64,000 nt of DNA, taken from the NCBI GenBank assembly GCA_000209465.1, contig GL890585.1, positions 18,880-82,879 on the forward strand, given 5' to 3'. The notes beneath the pieces were generated by a model. The model worked only from the letters and a program-made list of their open reading frames with translations. It had not been told where the DNA came from and did no database searches. Of the stretch, positions 8,825-18,336 are shown in pieces. This DNA comes from Lachnospiraceae oral taxon 107 str. F0167. GTDB taxonomy: Bacteria; Bacillota; Clostridia; Lachnospirales; Lachnospiraceae. Position 1 is the first letter of the stretch. Each line of letters starts with the position of its first letter. A program made the position numbers and the translations under genes.

Positions 8825-10777
8825 ATGGATTATCGCAAATCTGCCACAGAAGTATTGGCTGCGATAGGCGGAAGCTCCAATATTGCTTCTGCCGCACATT
8901 GTGCCACAAGGTTGCGCTTGGTAATTGTTGACAATTCCAAGGTTGATAAAAAGACGCTTGAAAATGTGGATGGCGTAAAAGGAGTGTTTGAGGCTTCGGG
9001 ACAATTACAGATTATCTATGGTACAGGTACGGTGGATAAGGTATATGATGAGTTTATAAATGTGGCAGGTATATCGGGTGCCACAAAGGAAGAAGCAAAG
9101 GCTGCCGCAGCAGCCAATATAAATGTTTTCCAAAGATTTATAAAGACTTTGGGCGATATTTTCGTTCCGATTATTCCGGCAATCGTTGCTTCGGGATTTT
9201 TGATGGGTATTATGAATGCATTGGATTTCATGGTAAAAAACGGATTTTTAAATATAAATACTTCATCATCAATATATGTATTTGCAAATCTGTTTTCAAA
9301 TATCGCATATATATTCCTGCCGATATTGATAGGATATTCTTCAGCAGGAGTATTTGGCGGAAATCAGTATCTGGGTGCGGTTATAGGAATGATTATGATT
9401 CACCCGAATCTTACAAATGCATGGAATGTCGCAACAGCTACTGATATAGCAACTCAAAGCGTATTTTTCGGACTTTGGAAAATTCAGATGGTGGGATATC
9501 AGGGGCATGTTATACCGATAATGATTTCGGTTTGGGTAATGTGTCAGATTGAAAAAAGGCTGCATAAGATAGTGCCTGCAATATTTGATTTATTTGTCAC
9601 TCCGCTTGTATCGGTATTTGCTACAGGCTATCTGGCACTTGCAATTATCGGACCGGTATTTGTGTTTGTGGAAAACGGATTTTTAAATGCGGTACAGATT
9701 CTTATAGCAATACCTCTTGGAATAGGTTCATTTATAATGGGTGCATTATATGCCCCGACAGTTGTAATGGGTATTCACCATATGTATACCATTATTGACT
9801 TCGGACAGATTGCAAAATACAAAGTAACATACTGGCTGCCCCTTGCATCCGCAGCAAATATAGCGCAGGGCGGCGCATGCCTTGCAATAGCTGTAAAGTC
9901 CAAGGATCCAAAGATTAAGAGTCTTTGCTTTCCGTCATCACTTTCAGCATTTATGGGTATTACAGAACCGGCAATATTCGGTGTGAATTTAAGATTTTTC
10001 AGACCCTTTATAGCAGGCTGTCTTGGAGGTGCTATAGGTGCAATGTTCGCTTCCATAATAAGGCTTGGAGCTACGGGAACAGGAGTTACAGGTATATTCG
10101 GAATTCTCCTTACACTCTCAAACCCGATAGGATATGTACTTATGTTTATCATATCAATGGCAGTGGCATTTGCGGCAAGCTGGATAATGACTCCTTCAAG
10201 TCTTATAGATGCAAATCTTGCTCCGGCAGTAGAGAAAAATAGTGACGCACAGGCTGTAGGAAGCGTGGATTCAAAAGAAGTTGACAGCGGTTTAAGGGTT
10301 GATATTAAAAAGGAGACTAATGATAAAGAGGCTGATGTGGCATCACCTCTTAGCGGTAAGATAGTTTCTATGGAAGAAACAAAGGATGAGACCTTTATAG
10401 CGGGCATACTCGGGAAAGGTGTATGTATTATACCTGACGGAGATACCGTATATGCTCCTGATGACGGCACTGTAATAGCCCTTATGGGACATGCTGTAGG
10501 TATGAAGCTTGATAACGGCGTGGAACTTATAGTACATGTTGGAGTAAACACAGTGGAGCTTGGTGGAAAACACTTTGAATCATTGGTATCAAACGGTGAT
10601 AAGATAAAGAAAGGGCAAGCCCTTATGAAGTTTGATTCAAAGGCGATTTTGGAGGCGGGATATCTGATGACCACCCCTGTACTAGTGACAAACAGCTTTG
10701 AGTACAATGATGTAAGCTGTGCACCTTTCGGTGATGTGTCGGTAGGAGATAAGTTGATTACGGCGATTAAAGGATGA
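8825..10777 (+). CDS. PTS EIIBCA transporter, sucrose/beta-glucoside family
   Basis: A 650-residue fused phosphotransferase permease. EIIB (1-85) has the phosphocysteine Cys26 in AAHCATRLRL. EIIC (about 105-460) has the IIPAIVASGFLMG motif and many hydrophobic helices. EIIA of the glucose class (about 505-650) has His556 and the phospho-acceptor His571 in VHVGVNTVEL, 15 residues apart as in EIIA-Glc. It imports and phosphorylates a disaccharide or glucoside; the EIIB-EIIC region looks most like ScrA/SacP-type sucrose permeases, but this is only a resemblance. ATG 8825 is preferred over an in-frame ATG at 8786 because GGAGG lies six bases upstream. No phospho-glycosidase is adjacent. Confidence 0.88.
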   Translation: MDYRKSATEVLAAIGGSSNIASAAHCATRLRLVIVDNSKVDKKTLENVDGVKGVFEASGQLQIIYGTGTVDKVYDEFINVAGISGATKEEAKAAAAANINVFQRFIKTLGDIFVPIIPAIVASGFLMGIMNALDFMVKNGFLNINTSSSIYVFANLFSNIAYIFLPILIGYSSAGVFGGNQYLGAVIGMIMIHPNLTNAWNVATATDIATQSVFFGLWKIQMVGYQGHVIPIMISVWVMCQIEKRLHKIVPAIFDLFVTPLVSVFATGYLALAIIGPVFVFVENGFLNAVQILIAIPLGIGSFIMGALYAPTVVMGIHHMYTIIDFGQIAKYKVTYWLPLASAANIAQGGACLAIAVKSKDPKIKSLCFPSSLSAFMGITEPAIFGVNLRFFRPFIAGCLGGAIGAMFASIIRLGATGTGVTGIFGILLTLSNPIGYVLMFIISMAVAFAASWIMTPSSLIDANLAPAVEKNSDAQAVGSVDSKEVDSGLRVDIKKETNDKEADVASPLSGKIVSMEETKDETFIAGILGKGVCIIPDGDTVYAPDDGTVIALMGHAVGMKLDNGVELIVHVGVNTVELGGKHFESLVSNGDKIKKGQALMKFDSKAILEAGYLMTTPVLVTNSFEYNDVSCAPFGDVSVGDKLITAIKG

Positions 10778-10798
10778 TAAATTAAATAGAAATTGGTA

Positions 10799-10829
10799 TA
10801 ATAGGTTGTCAATAGACAGCCTATTTTTT
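10799..10829 (+). terminator. intrinsic terminator after the PTS gene
   Basis: AATAGGTTGTC and GACAGCCTATT form a stem (one G-U pair) with an AATA loop, followed by TTTTT. Confidence 0.85.
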
Positions 10830-11039
10830 GATATGAAGGCCATGCAGTCAGTCTGTGGTAAGCCCGGCTTTTTTTTATCAAAAATAGGAATAGTGATAAC
10901 AGTAATATATAGTATTAAGTGGCTTATATTTCAGAAACAAATAAGTCTTAAAATATATGAATTGTTTTGAATACAGCATCAATAAGAAAGGGGAAAGTGG
11001 TATATTGGATTGTCGGTATACTACATAAGGATAGAATGA

Positions 11040-11477
11040 TTAAAGATATTGTGCCTAAGAGAGCAAATATCAATTGTATTTCAGGAAACATTCTTATTTG
11101 ACGGAACTTTGTATAGCAATATAATTTGTGGAAACAGAGATATAGGTAGAGATGAAGTTATACATGTAATAAAAGAAGTTGGGTTGGTAAGAAATTTACC
11201 GGGACTTAGTATTGATGAAATATTAAACATAAGCATTATTGAGGGTGGAAGGAATTTATCAGGTGGGCAAAAACGCATGATAGCTATTGCACGTGCTCTA
11301 ATAAAGAAACCAAGTGTGTTAATACTTGATGAACCAACTACATACCTTGATGAAGAGACTAAAAACAATTTATGTAAATTTATATGCGATACTCAAGATA
11401 CTATATTAATAATTATCTCCCATGACAGTGATTTGCGTAGAATAATAAAAAAGAAAATAGAATTAATATCAGAATAG
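11040..11477 (+). pseudogene. remnant of an exporter-type ABC ATPase (C-terminal part only)
   Basis: The frame encodes about 145 residues of the second half of an ABC exporter ATPase: Q loop VFQETFLFDGT, signature NLSGGQKRM, Walker B VLILDEPTTYLDE and the H-loop SHD. The Walker A motif and the transmembrane domain are missing, and an in-frame stop lies at 11037-11039. An intact MsbA/LagD-like exporter would need about 400 more residues upstream, and none are present. It cannot bind ATP normally, so I call it a gene remnant. Its stop codon borders the left 91-bp repeat, which begins with its terminator. Confidence 0.75.
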
Positions 11478-11483
11478 TAATTT

Positions 11484-11574
11484 AAAAGGGACTGTATAGT
11501 CTCTTTTTTATTGTAAAATCGTAACAAATGCGTGCATGAGTTTAAGCATCTAAAGCACTCATTAAATACTTTAC
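11484..11574 (+). repeat. left copy of a 91-bp direct repeat
   Basis: This segment matches 23429-23519 with three mismatches in 91 bases (97% identity) in the same orientation. Weaker similarity (ATAGTAAT) continues about 10 bases upstream. It begins with an intrinsic terminator (GGGACT/AGTCTC then TTTTTTATT) and continues into non-coding sequence. The two copies bound the Liv-DhaKL-CyuA gene block, 11.9 kb apart. Confidence 0.9.
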
Positions 11575-12120
11575 ACTCACTTTTTAATACTTTTTTCACC
11601 ATAAAATCCAGTCAGAAATGGCATAACCTTAGCAATACATAATATTATCTTTTAAAATAGCCACCATAGTGAACACGGAAACCTCCTCATTTTATACTAG
11701 AAGTGTATACAAAAACTCATAAATAGACAAATTTCAATGGGTAACTGAACTGTTATGATGCATTAAGCGAATTTTTGCAAGAAAAGCTTTTAAATAAGAT
11801 ATTAGAAAAGTTATTTACCACTTAAGACATCAGTTACATGATTCTAAATATGCCATACTTTTATTGCCGGTGCTATACCTAAGGCAAGAATATGCAGGTT
11901 TACTTATGTTTTGCAATAGGTATAGTTAGCAGATGTATCAAGATGTATCAAAATGAAACATCAACTAAGGAAAACTTGTATATTTAGAATAGATTTATTT
12001 AAATATTAAGTAGTGTTATCTGTGGTCTTTATACGAACTTTGATGAGTATTTATAAATGTATAGAACTATATTGTAAATATATATATAATGCAGATATAT
12101 AAAACAAGGAGGAACTTCAT
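11575..12120 (+). other. gene-free region upstream of the Liv operon with symmetry elements
   Basis: I find no convincing ORF here. Two structures stand out. One is an inverted repeat, CTATACCT (11873-11880) and AGGTATAG (11918-11925). The other is a tandem duplication of AGATGTATCA (11931-11950). Both lie 170-250 bases before the first Liv gene and could be binding sites for the regulator encoded at the end of the cluster. A TATAAT at 12085-12090 may be a -10 element without a good -35, and GGAGG precedes ATG 12121. Confidence 0.4.
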
Positions 12121-13266
12121 ATGAAGAGAAAAATAGCTATATTTTTAGTAACTACTATGTTGACAGGTTTATCAATGGGATGTTCAAAGGAGCAGGGTAA
12201 TGCATCGAGTCAGGCTAAAGGAGACAGTATACAGATAGCGGTTGCAGCACCTATGACAGGAGATAATTCAGAATATGGCATAGGATTTTATAATGCTGCA
12301 ATGCAAAAAGCCAAGGAGTGGAATGACAATGGAGGAGTGCTTGGAAGACAAATAGAAATTGTTCGTTATGATGACAAAAATACGGCAGAAGAAGCGACTA
12401 CTATAGCACAAAAAATAGTATCAGATAAAAAAGTAGCAGGTGTAATAGGTCATTTTTCATCAGGAGTTTGTATGACAGCAGCTCCTTTATATCAGGAAAA
12501 CAAAATAATAGAGATTTCACCTTCAGCTTCTCATCCTGAGTATTCGTTAATAGGAGATTATATATTCAGAAATAATACAGTTATATCAAAAGAAGCAGCT
12601 GCAAGTGTTGATATAGCAGTCAATGACCTAGGGAAGAAAAACATAGGAATAATATCCATAATGACTGATTGGGGAACCAATACATCAAAGATAATAAAGG
12701 AACTTGTAGAAAAAGAGGGAAACGGAGCTAAAGTTGTTGCACATGAGGAGATAATGGAAGGATCAGATGACTACTCTTTGGCTATAACAAAGCTTAATGA
12801 AGCAGGAGCTGATGTGGTTATTTGTTGTGGAATGTATAACTTGGTAGCTCCTGTTGCAAAACAGTATAAACAAATTAATCCGGATATAGCCATAGTAGGA
12901 TTTTCAAATGCATATAGCCAACAGCTTATAGACCTTGGAGGAAGTGCAGTGGAAGGAGTTTGTTTCCCTGTAATATTCTTCTCAGAATCAGATGATGAAA
13001 ATGTAATGAAATTTGTAGATGAATATACAAAGGCTTACGGGGCAGCACCTTCAGCACTCACAGCACAGGCCTATGATTCAGTAGGTTTACTTCTTACTGC
13101 AATTAAAGAATGTGACACAACAGACTCTGAAAAAGTTAAGGATAAGCTATACGAAATGGATTATAAAGGAGTGACCGGAGATACAAAATTTGATGCAAAC
13201 GGTGATGTGGACAAAGACTTTATAAAAGTGACAATCAAAGACGGTAAGTTCATAAAGATGAATTAA
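12121..13266 (+). CDS. Liv-type substrate-binding lipoprotein
   Basis: A 381-residue protein with a signal peptide ending in LSMGC (Cys21), then a Peripla_BP_6 fold typical of LivJ/LivK. Diagnostic segments are IAVAAPMTGDNSEYGIGF, EIVRYDDKNTAEEATTIAQKIV and VIGHFSSGVCMTAAPLY. Family members bind branched-chain or other amino acids, amides or small carboxylates, so the name does not fix the ligand. Four transporter genes follow in the usual order, then dhaK, dhaL, two zinc-motif enzymes, a regulator and cyuA. The ligand is therefore probably the substrate of that downstream pathway rather than leucine. Start ATG 12121 has GGAGG nine bases upstream. Confidence 0.9.
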   Translation: MKRKIAIFLVTTMLTGLSMGCSKEQGNASSQAKGDSIQIAVAAPMTGDNSEYGIGFYNAAMQKAKEWNDNGGVLGRQIEIVRYDDKNTAEEATTIAQKIVSDKKVAGVIGHFSSGVCMTAAPLYQENKIIEISPSASHPEYSLIGDYIFRNNTVISKEAAASVDIAVNDLGKKNIGIISIMTDWGTNTSKIIKELVEKEGNGAKVVAHEEIMEGSDDYSLAITKLNEAGADVVICCGMYNLVAPVAKQYKQINPDIAIVGFSNAYSQQLIDLGGSAVEGVCFPVIFFSESDDENVMKFVDEYTKAYGAAPSALTAQAYDSVGLLLTAIKECDTTDSEKVKDKLYEMDYKGVTGDTKFDANGDVDKDFIKVTIKDGKFIKMN

Positions 13267-13289
13267 GGGATTATTAAAAGAGGAATGCA

Positions 13290-14165
13290 ATGATTGTACA
13301 ACAAATATTTAACGGCTTGGCTCTTGGAATGGGATATGCACTGATAGCTGTAGGTTATTCTTTAATATTCGGAATATTACGATTGGTTAATTTCTCACAT
13401 GGAGCCATATATGCCTTTGGTGCGGAAATGGCAATGATATTTATAGGAATGAGATTTGGCATAACTGCCGGTATAGTTACAGCAATGATACTAACAGGAG
13501 TCCTTGGTATATGTATAGATAAGCTGGCACTTGAACCGCTTAGAAAGAAAAAATCCAAACCTATAGCCTCTCTTATAACAACGATAGGTATTTCAAATAT
13601 AATAACAAACCTTTTAATAGTGTTTTTAGGTTCGGAAAAAAGAAATTTTAACAATATATTCGGAGATGGAAGTATAAAGTTTGGGAATACAGTTTTGACC
13701 CATACACAGATAATGATGTGTCTTGTGTCATTAGCACTTATGCTTATATTAATGTTTATTGTGTATAAAACTAAAATAGGTCTTGCTATGAGAGCAACAC
13801 AGCAAAATTCAAAAGCGGCGGCGATGATGGGTATAAATGTGGACTTTGTAATTGCATTTACCTTTTTCTTAGCAGGTGTGTGTGCAACAATAGCAGGGGC
13901 ACTTGTAGGCGGATATTATCAGATTGTATACCCGAATATGGGATTTATGGCAGGTTTAAAGGCATTTGCCGCAGCGGTACTTGGAGGGATAGGAAGCTTA
14001 CCGGGTGCTTTGCTTGGAGGATTGATAGTTGGAGTATCTGAAAGTATGGCGGCAACCTTTTTAGGTTCCACATACAGAGATGCCATAGCTTTTATTATAC
14101 TTATAATAGTACTTATAGTAAAACCGAACGGACTTTTTGGAAGGGAAGGTATCAAAAAGGTATAG
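13290..14165 (+). CDS. livH: Liv-type ABC permease, LivH
   Basis: A 291-residue membrane protein of the BPD_transp_2 family. It opens with QQIFNGLALGMGYALIAVGYSLIFGILRLVNFSHGA, a LivH hallmark (first half near residues 3-20), and ends with KPNGLFGREGIKKV. About eight hydrophobic helices are visible. With LivM it forms the channel for the amino-acid-like substrate brought by the preceding binding protein. RBS GAGG lies before ATG 13290, and the next gene follows after two bases. Confidence 0.92.
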   Translation: MIVQQIFNGLALGMGYALIAVGYSLIFGILRLVNFSHGAIYAFGAEMAMIFIGMRFGITAGIVTAMILTGVLGICIDKLALEPLRKKKSKPIASLITTIGISNIITNLLIVFLGSEKRNFNNIFGDGSIKFGNTVLTHTQIMMCLVSLALMLILMFIVYKTKIGLAMRATQQNSKAAAMMGINVDFVIAFTFFLAGVCATIAGALVGGYYQIVYPNMGFMAGLKAFAAAVLGGIGSLPGALLGGLIVGVSESMAATFLGSTYRDAIAFIILIIVLIVKPNGLFGREGIKKV

Positions 14166-14167
14166 AT

Positions 14168-15202
14168 ATGAATAAAGATGCAAAAGAAGGAAATTTAATG
14201 TATAAATTCCAAAAAATTACATATACCTACAGGATATATTTGCTCTTAATTACACTTATATTGTTTGTAATTTTGCCATTTGTGTTTTCCAATCAGTATT
14301 TTCTGACCATAATTATAAAAATAGGTGTATATGTATGTCTGGCAATGGGGCTTAATATACTTACGGGTTATACCGGGCTGGTTTCACTGGGACATGCAGG
14401 ATTTGTTGCCATAGGGGCTTATGCAAGTTCTATATTGGTTGTAAGGCATGGATTTAATTTTTTTGCTGCAAGCCTTGTAGGAATGATTGTAGCAGGTGTC
14501 ATAGGGATGATACTGGGACTTCCAAGTCTTAGAGTGTCCGGAACATATTTATCTATAATAACACTTGGATTCGGTGAAATAATAAAGATGACGGCAATGA
14601 ATTTTACCGCTTTGACAAACGGTACATTAGGAATAAAGAATATACCAAAGCCCGGTATTTTCGGCTTCACTCTTAATGTTACGAATTATGGTTTATATTA
14701 TATGATGCTTATAACTGTTATTTTGATAAGTTTGTTTTGCTACTTACTTGTAAAATCAAAGACAGGCAGAGCCTTGCAGGCCATAAAAACCGATGAACTT
14801 GCTGCAACCATGATGGGTATAAATATTAATTATTATAAAATAATTGCATTTGTCGTATCTGCCATGATTTGTGCTTTTGGTGGGAGCCTGTATTCAGTTT
14901 TGATAGGATATATAGATCCTAATACTTTCAACTTTGATGTGTCAACTCTCATTCTGAGTATAGTTATACTTGGAGGTATGGGAACACTTAGGGGAATGTT
15001 TGTAGGTGCGATTATACTTATAGCATTCCCTGAAGTATCAAGATTTCTTATGGAATACAGATTTGTACTTTACGGAATTATACTTGTATTAATGATGAGA
15101 TTCAGGCCGCAGGGGATTTTAGGTTATAAAAGCGTATTACCTTATGCTCTTTCAAAAAGCGTAAAGGAAAGAGTGGATAAGCTTGAGGGAAATGTCCTAT
15201 GA
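14168..15202 (+). CDS. livM: Liv-type ABC permease, LivM
   Basis: A 344-residue membrane protein containing the LivM signature LAMGLNILTGYTGLVSLGHA (near residue 59) and about eight to ten hydrophobic helices; RPQGILGYK closes the membrane domain. The start is uncertain. ATG 14168 has weak AAAGG, while ATG 14198 (giving 334 residues) has GAAGGA at good spacing and may be the real one. Its stop overlaps the start of the LivG gene by four bases (ATGA), showing translational coupling. Confidence 0.91.
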   Translation: MNKDAKEGNLMYKFQKITYTYRIYLLLITLILFVILPFVFSNQYFLTIIIKIGVYVCLAMGLNILTGYTGLVSLGHAGFVAIGAYASSILVVRHGFNFFAASLVGMIVAGVIGMILGLPSLRVSGTYLSIITLGFGEIIKMTAMNFTALTNGTLGIKNIPKPGIFGFTLNVTNYGLYYMMLITVILISLFCYLLVKSKTGRALQAIKTDELAATMMGININYYKIIAFVVSAMICAFGGSLYSVLIGYIDPNTFNFDVSTLILSIVILGGMGTLRGMFVGAIILIAFPEVSRFLMEYRFVLYGIILVLMMRFRPQGILGYKSVLPYALSKSVKERVDKLEGNVL

Positions 15203-15975
15203 AAAAAGAAGTAATGCTTAAAATAGAGGGAATAAAAAAGAGTTTCGGCGGAATACTGGCTCTTGACGGAGTAAGTCTTGAACTGAATGAGGGGGAGATA
15301 GTAAGTATAATAGGGCCAAACGGAGCCGGAAAAACAACGGTTTTTAATATATTAACCGGAGTTTATACACTGGATGAGGGAAGCATAATCTTTAAAGGTG
15401 AAGAGATACAAAACAAAGCCCCTATACATATTGTAAAGGCCGGCATATCACGAACCTTTCAAAATATAAGGCTTTTTAATGATTTGCGTGTAATAGAAAA
15501 TGTATTAATAGGTGCACATCTTAATACTAAATACGGATTTTTTTCAGCTATCTTTAGAAACGGGAAATTTAAAGAGGAAGAAGACAGAGAGGCTTTAAGA
15601 GCAATAGAATTGTTAAAAGCTATAGGACTTGATCATAGAAGAGACGAATATGCTTCGAATCTGCCTTATGGGGAACAGAGAAAACTTGAAATTGCAAGAT
15701 GCCTGGCAACCGGAGCAAAACTTATATTACTTGATGAGCCTGCGGCAGGAATGAATCCAAAGGAATCCGCTGAGCTTATGGAGTTTATCAAAAAGATAAG
15801 GACTATGGGATATACAGTTTTAATGATAGAGCATGACATGAGTGTTGTTATGAATATATCGGATAAAATATATGTTATAGACCACGGTAAACCTATAGCA
15901 AACGGATTGCCTGAAGAAATAGCCGTAAATGAAGATGTTATAAAGGCTTATTTGGGAGGTGTGGCAAATGCTTAA
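15199..15975 (+). CDS. livG: Liv-type ABC ATPase, LivG
   Basis: A 258-residue ATPase with Walker A GPNGAGKTT (near residue 39), LivG-specific GISRTFQNIRLF and NVLIGAH, a variant signature LPYGEQRKLEIARC and Walker B LILLDEPAAGMNP. The C-terminus carries the LivG-typical VIDHGKPIANGLPEEI. It pairs with LivF to drive import. The 3' end overlaps the LivF start by eight bases. Confidence 0.93.
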   Translation: MKKEVMLKIEGIKKSFGGILALDGVSLELNEGEIVSIIGPNGAGKTTVFNILTGVYTLDEGSIIFKGEEIQNKAPIHIVKAGISRTFQNIRLFNDLRVIENVLIGAHLNTKYGFFSAIFRNGKFKEEEDREALRAIELLKAIGLDHRRDEYASNLPYGEQRKLEIARCLATGAKLILLDEPAAGMNPKESAELMEFIKKIRTMGYTVLMIEHDMSVVMNISDKIYVIDHGKPIANGLPEEIAVNEDVIKAYLGGVANA

Positions 15976-16675
15976 AATAAGTGATTTACATACATATTAC
16001 GGTGTTATACATGCGTTAAAAGGCATAGATATGGAAGTCGGAAAGGGTGAAATTGTATCACTGATCGGAAGCAACGGAGCCGGAAAAACAACTTTGCTTA
16101 ATTCTGTCATGGGAGTGTGCAAAAGCAGTAATGGAAAAATAAGTTTTAAAGATAAAGATATAACAAATATAAGCACATATAAGTTAAGTAAGCTGGGAAT
16201 AGGAATATCTCCCGAGGGAAGGGAGGTATTCCCTGAGTTATCCGTTGAAGAAAACCTAAGACTTGGAGCTTATACTGTAAGTTCAAAAAATGATATAAGT
16301 ACAGGTTATGAAAGAGTATATAAGCTTTTTCCAAGGCTGAAGGAAAGATATAAGCAAAGTGCAGGTACTTTATCAGGAGGAGAACAACAGATGCTTGCCG
16401 TAGGAAGAGCACTTATGTCAGCTCCGGAACTGCTTTTATTGGATGAGCCGTCTCTTGGATTAGCTCCGAATTTTGTAATGATGATATTTGATATGATAAA
16501 AGAAATAAATAAGCAGGGAGTTACCATACTTTTGATAGAACAGAATGCAAACATGGCATTATCAATATCAGATAAAGCCTATGTTCTTGAGAACGGAACT
16601 GTAAGTCTTAGCGGAAATGCTAAAGATATAGCAAAGGATGACAGGATAAGAAAAGCTTATTTAGGAATAGCTTAG
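15968..16675 (+). CDS. livF: Liv-type ABC ATPase, LivF
   Basis: A 235-residue ATPase beginning MLKISDLHTYYGVIHALKGI, with Walker A GSNGAGKTT, the LivF hallmark GISPEGREVFPELSVEENL, signature LSGGEQQML and Walker B LLLLDEPSLGLAP. I chose ATG 15968 over an in-frame GTG at 15959 because GGAGGTG lies six bases before the ATG. dhaK follows after 11 bases with its own GGAGGGG, so transport and catabolic genes appear to share one transcript. Confidence 0.93.
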   Translation: MLKISDLHTYYGVIHALKGIDMEVGKGEIVSLIGSNGAGKTTLLNSVMGVCKSSNGKISFKDKDITNISTYKLSKLGIGISPEGREVFPELSVEENLRLGAYTVSSKNDISTGYERVYKLFPRLKERYKQSAGTLSGGEQQMLAVGRALMSAPELLLLDEPSLGLAPNFVMMIFDMIKEINKQGVTILLIEQNANMALSISDKAYVLENGTVSLSGNAKDIAKDDRIRKAYLGIA

Positions 16676-16686
16676 GAGGGGAAAAA

Positions 16687-17676
16687 ATGAAGAAAATAAT
16701 TAACAATCCTAATGATGTTGTAAAAGAAGCATTGGAAGGTATGCAAATGGCATATAAGGATAAATTGGAATATGTTCCCGGATTTGAACTTATAGTCAGA
16801 AAAGAACTGAAAAATAAAGTGGGTATAATATCAGGAGGAGGTTCAGGACATGAGCCTTTACATGCCGGATATGTAGGTGAAGGTATGCTTGATGCGGCAG
16901 TAGCGGGAAATATATTTTCATCACCAAGTCCGGACAGAATAAGTGAAGCCATAGAAAGAGTGGATAAAGGCGAGGGAGTATTGCTTGTTATTAAAAATTA
17001 CTCCGGAGACATTATGAATTTCGGACTTTCAAAGGATATGGCGGAGGCGGATGATAAAAAGGTTGCCACTGTTATAGTAAAGGATGATGTGGCTGTAGAA
17101 GACAGCACCTACTCAACAGGAAGAAGAGGCATAGCAGGAACAGTTTTTGTTCATAAAATAGCAGGTGCTATGGCTGAAAAAGGTGCATCTTTGGAAGAGG
17201 TGGAAAGAGCGGCAAACAAAGCTATAGCAAATATAAGAAGTATGGGTATGGCAATGAGTGCTTGCACTTTGCCGGCAGTCGGTAAACCCGGATTTGTGCT
17301 GGCTGAGAATGAAATGGAAGTGGGAATGGGCATACATGGAGAGCCGGGAATAGAAAGAACTTCCATAAAGTCTGCAAAAGAAACTGCCAAGATTTTGCTT
17401 GAAAAAATTTTAAAAGACTATGATTACAGTAACAGTGAGGTAGCTCTTTTGGTAAACGGACTTGGAGCGACTCCGCTTATGGAACTTTATATTTTGAACA
17501 GAGAGGTTTGTAATCTTTTAGAAGAAAAAAATATAAAGGTATACAAAAATATGGTCGGAAATTATACAACGGCTCTTGATATGTCGGGTTGTTCACTAAC
17601 TTTAATGAAACTTGATAATGAACTTAAAGAACTTTTAGATGCTCCATGTGATACTCCGGCATGGAAAAACTGCTAA
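16687..17676 (+). CDS. dhaK: dihydroxyacetone kinase subunit DhaK
   Basis: A 329-residue protein matching the DhaK (DAK1) domain over its full length. It has the substrate loop GGGSGHEPLHAGYVG (residues 50-64) and AAVAGNIFSSPSPD. His217 in GIHGEPG matches the His that forms a hemiaminal with dihydroxyacetone in E. coli DhaK. DhaK holds the triose while DhaL transfers phosphate. Homologues also act on erythrulose and other ketoses, so the substrate here could be a DHA-like ketose. dhaL follows 15 bases later. No dhaM is present in the window, so the phosphate donor (PTS via DhaM, or ATP) is open. Confidence 0.93.
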   Translation: MKKIINNPNDVVKEALEGMQMAYKDKLEYVPGFELIVRKELKNKVGIISGGGSGHEPLHAGYVGEGMLDAAVAGNIFSSPSPDRISEAIERVDKGEGVLLVIKNYSGDIMNFGLSKDMAEADDKKVATVIVKDDVAVEDSTYSTGRRGIAGTVFVHKIAGAMAEKGASLEEVERAANKAIANIRSMGMAMSACTLPAVGKPGFVLAENEMEVGMGIHGEPGIERTSIKSAKETAKILLEKILKDYDYSNSEVALLVNGLGATPLMELYILNREVCNLLEEKNIKVYKNMVGNYTTALDMSGCSLTLMKLDNELKELLDAPCDTPAWKNC

Positions 17677-17691
17677 ATAATAGGTGAGATT

Positions 17692-18336
17692 ATGGGATTT
17701 GAGTTAAGCATGAAAGATTATGCCTCATATATGGTGAAGGCATATACAAAAATACATGAAAATAAAGAGTATATTACAGACTTGGACTTGGCTACAGGAG
17801 ATGGGGATCATTGGGCAAATATGGATATGGGTTTTGGAAAAATATCCGAAAACATAAAAAACATTGAAGCGATGAGTTTATCCGAAGGAATGAAAGAGAT
17901 AGGAAAGACAATGATGTCCGTTATAGGAGGATCTTCAGGTGTATTATACGGAAGTGCATATCTGGCTGCGGCAAAAACCCTAAAGGAAGTAGAACTTCTT
18001 GATAGAGAAAGTTTATACGAAGTTTTAAAAGCCATGCTTGAAGCGATTATGTCAAGAGGTCAGGCAAAGGCGGGGTATAAGACTATGATAGACAGTCTTT
18101 ATCCGGCTGTTAAAGCTTATGAAGAAGCTTTAAGAGAAAATGATGATGATAAAACTTTGTGTGAGAAAGTTAAAAAAGCTGCTATAGACGGTGCCAATGA
18201 GACGGCAAAGATGGAAGCTGTAAAGGGGAGAGCAACTTATCAGGCGGACAAAGGTGTAGGGCATTTGGATCCGGGAGCCGTTACAATGTCATACCAGCTT
18301 GTTTGTCTAATGGAAGCGGTGGAGGAGAAGCTTTGA
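17692..18336 (+). CDS. dhaL: dihydroxyacetone kinase subunit DhaL
   Basis: A 214-residue DAK2-domain protein. The nucleotide/Mg2+ site is visible as ATGDGDHWANMDMGF (residues 34-48, Asp37 and Asp39) and GGSSGVLYGSAY near residue 80; the DPGA motif lies near residue 196. It donates phosphate to the triose bound on DhaK, giving dihydroxyacetone phosphate. In most DhaL the site reads GDGDHG; Trp replaces Gly here, as it also varies in other divergent members. The stop overlaps the start of the next gene (TGATG). Confidence 0.9.
   Translation: MGFELSMKDYASYMVKAYTKIHENKEYITDLDLATGDGDHWANMDMGFGKISENIKNIEAMSLSEGMKEIGKTMMSVIGGSSGVLYGSAYLAAAKTLKEVELLDRESLYEVLKAMLEAIMSRGQAKAGYKTMIDSLYPAVKAYEEALRENDDDKTLCEKVKKAAIDGANETAKMEAVKGRATYQADKGVGHLDPGAVTMSYQLVCLMEAVEEKL

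Noticed and set aside
9775..10881. Long 368-codon open frame on the minus strand inside the PTS gene
   Set aside because: It is a shadow of the EIIBCA gene: low-complexity Ser/Ile/Pro composition, no ribosome site, and the plus-strand product has clear catalytic residues.
11619..11634. Sigma-54-like promoter TGGCATAACCTTAGCA with the correct GG-N10-GC spacing upstream of the Liv operon
   Set aside because: It lies almost 500 bases from the first gene, has TAGC instead of TTGC at -12, and the only enhancer-binding-type regulator here has a dead AAA+ domain. Probably chance in AT-rich DNA.
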